NCBI GenBank assembly: GCA_946625225.1 | Contig: CAMOTA010000003.1 | Span: 1 to 64,000 of the forward strand | DNA length: 64,000 nt | Origin: UBA9715 sp003452695 | Lineage (GTDB): Bacteria > Actinomycetota > Coriobacteriia > Coriobacteriales > Eggerthellaceae | Direction of reading: 5' to 3' | Made by a program: the position numbers and the translations under genes | The notes under the pieces: model-generated | Database searches by the model: none | Told to the model about the DNA's origin: nothing | The model's input: only the letters and a program-made list of their open reading frames with translations | Shown here: positions 60,717 through 64,000 of the stretch, one piece after another | How the letters are laid out: every line of letters starts with the position of its first letter | How positions within the stretch are numbered: position 1 is the stretch's first letter

Positions 60717-62867
60717 CTACGATCGGCGGCTGCTGCCGTAGGCGGAATGCTTGCGGTTGCCGTAGGCGCTTCCCTTGCGCGCCTGCTTCTTCATGCTGGC
60801 CAGCACGTCTTCCTCGGCTTCGCCCTCCACGCTGGCGCGCAGCTTCACCACCTGGTCGCGCAGGTGGGCGGCCTGCTCGAAGTCCATGTTGCGCGAGGCC
60901 AGGGCCATCTCATCTTCCATGCTGGAAATGATGCGCAGCACCTCTTCGCGCGAAAGCGCGGCCAGCTCTTTGTTCACGTCTGCGGCCGTCAGGCCTTCCA
61001 CGTCTTCGGTTACGAAGCAAAGCACGTCGTTTATGGCCTTGCGGATGGTCTGGGGCTCTATGCCGTGTTCCTCGTTGTAGGCCATCTGGATGGCGCGGCG
61101 CCTGCGCGTTTCGTCGATTGCGGTGCGCATGGAATCGGTCAGCTTGTCGGCATACATGATTACCTGGCCCGACACGTTGCGCGCCGCGCGGCCGATGGTC
61201 TGGATGAGCGAACGGTGGTTGCGCAGGAAACCTTCCTTGTCGGCGTCTAGGATGGCCACGAGCGATACTTCGGGAAGGTCGAGGCCCTCGCGCAAAAGGT
61301 TAATGCCCACGAGCACGTCGAACTTGCCCAGGCGCAGGTCGCGCAGGATTTCCACGCGCTCGAGCGTGCCGATGTCGGAATGCATGTAATTGGCCTTCAC
61401 GCCTTGGTCCAGCAAATGGTCGGTCAGGTCTTCGGCCATCTTCTTGGTAAGCGTGGTAATGAGCGTGCGCTCGCCCTTCTCGGCGCGAACCTGCACTTCG
61501 TCGATGACGTCGTCGATCTGCGACACGATGGGGCGCACGATTATCTCGGGGTCGAGCAGGCCCGTGGGACGAATGATCTGCTCCACGCGCGCCTGCTGCA
61601 CGTTTTCCTCGTAGTCGCCGGGCGTGGCGGACACGTAGATGAACTGCGGAACGCGGCTTTCGAATTCGTCGAAGCGCAGCGGGCGGTTGTCCAGGCAGCT
61701 CGGCAACCGGAAGCCATGTTCGGCAAGCGTTATCTTGCGGCTGCGGTCGCCTTCGTGCATGCCGCGAATCTGCGGCACCGTAACGTGCGACTCGTCGATA
61801 ATGCACAGGAAGTCCTTGGGGAAGTAGTCGATAAGCGTATAGGGCGGCTCGCCCGGCTGGCGGCCGTCCAGATGGCGGCTGTAGTTTTCGATGCCGCTGC
61901 AAAAGCCCATGGTCTCCAGCATTTCCAGGTCGTAGTTCGTGCGCATTTCCAAGCGCTCGGCTTCGAGCAGCTTGCCCTCGCGCTTGAACTGCTGCAAACG
62001 CTCGCGCAGCTCTTCGCCGATGGTGCGCAGGGCTTTCTCCATCTTCGGGCGCGCCGTTACGTAATGCGATGCCGGCCAGATGGGCAGCGCCTCGTAGCTG
62101 CCCAACACTTCGCCCGACACGTTGTCGATTTCGGTGATGGCCTCTATCTCGTCGCCCCAGAACTCCACGCGGACGGGGTTGTCGGCATAGGGAGGAAACA
62201 CGTCCAGCGCATCGCCGCGCACGCGGAACGTGCCGCGCGCCAGCTCGTAGTCGTTGCGGTCGTATTGGATGTCGATAAGGTCATGGATGACGTCGTCGCG
62301 GTCGGCGGGTACCTGCTTGTCCAAGAACACGGCCATGCCCGCATAGTCCATGGGGCTGCCGATGCCGTATATGCAGCTGACCGACGCCACCACGATAACG
62401 TCGCGGCGCGACAGCAGCGCGCTCGTGGCGGCATGGCGCAGCTTCTCCACTTCCTCGTTTATGCTGGCGTCTTTCTCGATGAAGGTGTCCGACGACGGCA
62501 CGTAGGCTTCGGGCTGGTAGTAGTCGTAGTAGCTGACGAAGTACACCACGGCATTATCGGGAAAGAATTCTTTCAACTCGGCCGCCAGCTGCGCGGCAAG
62601 CGTCTTGTTCGGCGCCATGACCAGCGTGGGCTTCTGCACGGCCTCGATGGTCTTGGCCATGGTGAAAGTCTTGCCGCTGCCCGTTACGCCGAGCAGCGTC
62701 TGATAGCGCAGGCCGTCTTTCACGCCCTTTGCCAGCGCCTCGACCGCTTGGGGCTGATCGCCTGCCATGTCGTAGGGCGCCACCACGCGCAGCGGCGTGT
62801 TGGCAAGCCGCACTTCGGGAAGCTTCCCCTCCATTTCCATTCCGTCTATGTTCGACAAATGAGCCAT
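60717..62867 (-). CDS. uvrB: UvrABC excision nuclease subunit B
   Basis: 716 residues with GGGGGAGC before ATG 62867. Walker A is LGVTGSGKTFTMA (about 58-70). The damage-probing beta-hairpin is YYDYYQPEAYVPSSDTFIEKD. The helicase motifs include IIDESHVTVPQI, YVSATPGDYE, RTLITTLTKKMAEDL and QTIGRAARN. The C-terminal UVR motif is MEDEMALASRNMDFEQAAHLRD. It loads damaged DNA for UvrC in nucleotide-excision repair. It starts 34 bases after the phosphatase gene and may be co-transcribed with it. Confidence 0.97.
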   Translation of the reverse strand: MAHLSNIDGMEMEGKLPEVRLANTPLRVVAPYDMAGDQPQAVEALAKGVKDGLRYQTLLGVTGSGKTFTMAKTIEAVQKPTLVMAPNKTLAAQLAAELKEFFPDNAVVYFVSYYDYYQPEAYVPSSDTFIEKDASINEEVEKLRHAATSALLSRRDVIVVASVSCIYGIGSPMDYAGMAVFLDKQVPADRDDVIHDLIDIQYDRNDYELARGTFRVRGDALDVFPPYADNPVRVEFWGDEIEAITEIDNVSGEVLGSYEALPIWPASHYVTARPKMEKALRTIGEELRERLQQFKREGKLLEAERLEMRTNYDLEMLETMGFCSGIENYSRHLDGRQPGEPPYTLIDYFPKDFLCIIDESHVTVPQIRGMHEGDRSRKITLAEHGFRLPSCLDNRPLRFDEFESRVPQFIYVSATPGDYEENVQQARVEQIIRPTGLLDPEIIVRPIVSQIDDVIDEVQVRAEKGERTLITTLTKKMAEDLTDHLLDQGVKANYMHSDIGTLERVEILRDLRLGKFDVLVGINLLREGLDLPEVSLVAILDADKEGFLRNHRSLIQTIGRAARNVSGQVIMYADKLTDSMRTAIDETRRRRAIQMAYNEEHGIEPQTIRKAINDVLCFVTEDVEGLTAADVNKELAALSREEVLRIISSMEDEMALASRNMDFEQAAHLRDQVVKLRASVEGEAEEDVLASMKKQARKGSAYGNRKHSAYGSSRRS

Positions 62868-62901
62868 GCGCTCCCCCGTTGCTCCCGCGCTGCAAGCGAA
62901 G

Positions 62902-64000
62902 CTACCATTTCTTCGTGATGGTAACGATGTTCGATCCGTCCAGCCGCTCGTATTCCATGTTGTCTACGCTGTTCTTGGCCATAAGGATGCCCAGGCCTCC
63001 GATGGGCACCTCCATTATGTCGTCGGGCGTGACGGCGTCGGGCTTTTCCAGCGGGTTGTACGGAATGCCCGTGTCGGCGATCTCGACCACGATGGACGGC
63101 GGATCGGCGCTGTAGGTATAGGATATGCGCGCCCTGCCCGGGTTGCTGGGCGTCGCGCCGGGATAGGCATAGCGCGCCACGTTCACGAACAGCTCTTCGA
63201 TGGCAATGTCCAATTGCTTCTGAGTGCGCACCGGGCACAGGCGCCGGTCCAGCTCGGCATGGACGAATTCCAGAACGTTCGGCAGGTTTTCCACATCCGC
63301 CACCACGCTGAAGGTGGCGGTGTGCTCGGGCGGCACGCCGAATTCCAACGCCAGCATGGTAATGTCGTCGGATTGCTCTGCGCCGCGGGCATAGCAAGCC
63401 AGCTCCGCCCGAAGCTTCTGCACCAGATTGCGCGGATGCAGGTAGTGGTTTTCCGACGCAAAGCGCATCAGGCGATCTTCGCCGTACAGCGCACCCGAAA
63501 CGTCCATGGCTTCTGTAACGCCGTCGGTGTACAGCAGAAGCTGGTCGCCTATCTGCAGGTCCGTTTCGAACGTGTCGTAGGGCAGCCCGTCGAACAGCCC
63601 GAGTGGGAGGCCCGAAACATCCCGCAACCAGCGCCAATCGCCGTCTTGCCACAACAGGGGCGGATTGTGCCCGGCGTTCACGTAGTCCACGTGGCCCGTT
63701 CCATAGTCCAACACGCCCGCGAACAGCGTGACGAACATGCCGGCATTATTGCCGTCGCACAGCTGGCGATTTGCGTTTTCCACGGCCTCGCCGGGCGACA
63801 TGCCCGACAACAGATAGTTGCGCACCTGCGTCTTGGCGGCCATCATGAACAACGCCGCCGGAACGCCCTTGCCCGACACGTCGGCGATAACGAAGCCCAA
63901 CTTGCCTTCGCGCGCATCCGAATCGTCACCGACCAGGAAGAAGTCGTAGAAATCGCCGCCCACTTCCCTGGCCGCCTTCATACTCGCGTAGATATCGAAG
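62902..64000 (-). CDS. SpoIIE/RsbU-type PP2C phosphatase with C-terminal HATPase domain (5' end outside the window)
   Basis: At least 366 residues; the frame stays open to base 64000, so the N-terminus is missing. A PP2C_SIM phosphatase domain is visible: FDIYASMKAAREVGGDFYDFF, FVIADVSGKGVPAALFM, MFVTLFAGVLD and LLLYTDGVTEAM. It is followed by an anti-sigma/SpoIIAB-like ATPase domain (about the last 130 residues; AIEELFVNVARYAYPG, then GGLGILMAKNSVD). Such fusions control partner-switching anti-anti-sigma factors in stress or biofilm decisions. The N-terminal sensor, if any, lies beyond the window. Confidence 0.92.
   Translation of the reverse strand, partial: FDIYASMKAAREVGGDFYDFFLVGDDSDAREGKLGFVIADVSGKGVPAALFMMAAKTQVRNYLLSGMSPGEAVENANRQLCDGNNAGMFVTLFAGVLDYGTGHVDYVNAGHNPPLLWQDGDWRWLRDVSGLPLGLFDGLPYDTFETDLQIGDQLLLYTDGVTEAMDVSGALYGEDRLMRFASENHYLHPRNLVQKLRAELACYARGAEQSDDITMLALEFGVPPEHTATFSVVADVENLPNVLEFVHAELDRRLCPVRTQKQLDIAIEELFVNVARYAYPGATPSNPGRARISYTYSADPPSIVVEIADTGIPYNPLEKPDAVTPDDIMEVPIGGLGILMAKNSVDNMEYERLDGSNIVTITKKW

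Overview
The window is a high-GC chromosomal segment from an anaerobic, single-membrane actinobacterium. I infer a gut Coriobacteriia/Eggerthellaceae-type organism. The inference rests on high GC, strong AGGAGG-type ribosome binding sites, many short dispersed palindromes, Rpn/AAA/PD-(D/E)XK family proteins, a secreted protein with a Big2 domain and a Lys-rich C-terminus, and a giant adhesin with InlB-like and SpaA-like domains. There is no rRNA, tRNA or CRISPR that I can support.

Layout. 0-8 kb: GC-rich repeats, a membrane-anchored GGDEF/EAL protein, a MacAB/Ykn-type ABC efflux operon (membrane-fusion protein, ATPase, permease; minus strand), and an IS110-family transposase directly upstream of it. 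8-12 kb: an Rpn-type nuclease followed by a repeat-dense, gene-poor stretch holding one major-pilin gene. 12-21.7 kb: a VWA protein, a HipB-like/short HipA-like pair, a G3E GTPase, a macro-domain/HTH fusion, a DUF4143 ATPase, a second pilin gene in inverted orientation, a small membrane protein and an AAA/PD-(D/E)XK protein. 21.9-25.9 kb: pilB-pilT-pilC, the motor and platform of a type IV pilus (T4P). 26.1-30.6 kb: a tightly coupled minor-pilin operon of four genes, ending in an 857-residue pilin with GLUG repeats. 30.6-47.7 kb: one gene of about 17 kb for a surface protein of up to 5,686 residues, directly upstream of the minor pilins and on the same strand. 48-50 kb: a divergent secreted Big2 protein. 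50-64 kb: mostly housekeeping genes (map, HD-GYP, pheT, pheS, coaE, an unknown protein, a double-HTH regulator, uvrB, and a SpoIIE-type phosphatase cut by the window edge).

How it fits together. From about 10 to 48 kb the window is dominated by T4P biology: two major-type pilins, the extension and retraction ATPases, the platform protein, four minor pilins and the giant protein. The most notable observation is that the giant protein carries a hydrophobic N-terminus resembling a class III (prepilin) signal: Gly-Gly before FAVVQ, with Gln where Glu5 is usual, a Gly at position 14 and a Pro near position 22. It has no visible LPXTG anchor. I propose that it is an extreme modular pilin, a multi-domain adhesin carried by the T4P, whose passenger has lower GC than its N-terminal 680 residues. 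GGDEF/EAL and HD-GYP proteins suggest c-di-GMP turnover in the same cell.

The second theme is repeats. At least six families of short hairpin or palindromic elements are scattered between genes. One has three copies with a conserved core of about 85 nt, while the long flanking arms differ between copies yet stay complementary within each copy. Another is a 27-nt hairpin, present about a dozen times, that pairs well as RNA in only one orientation because of G-U wobbles.
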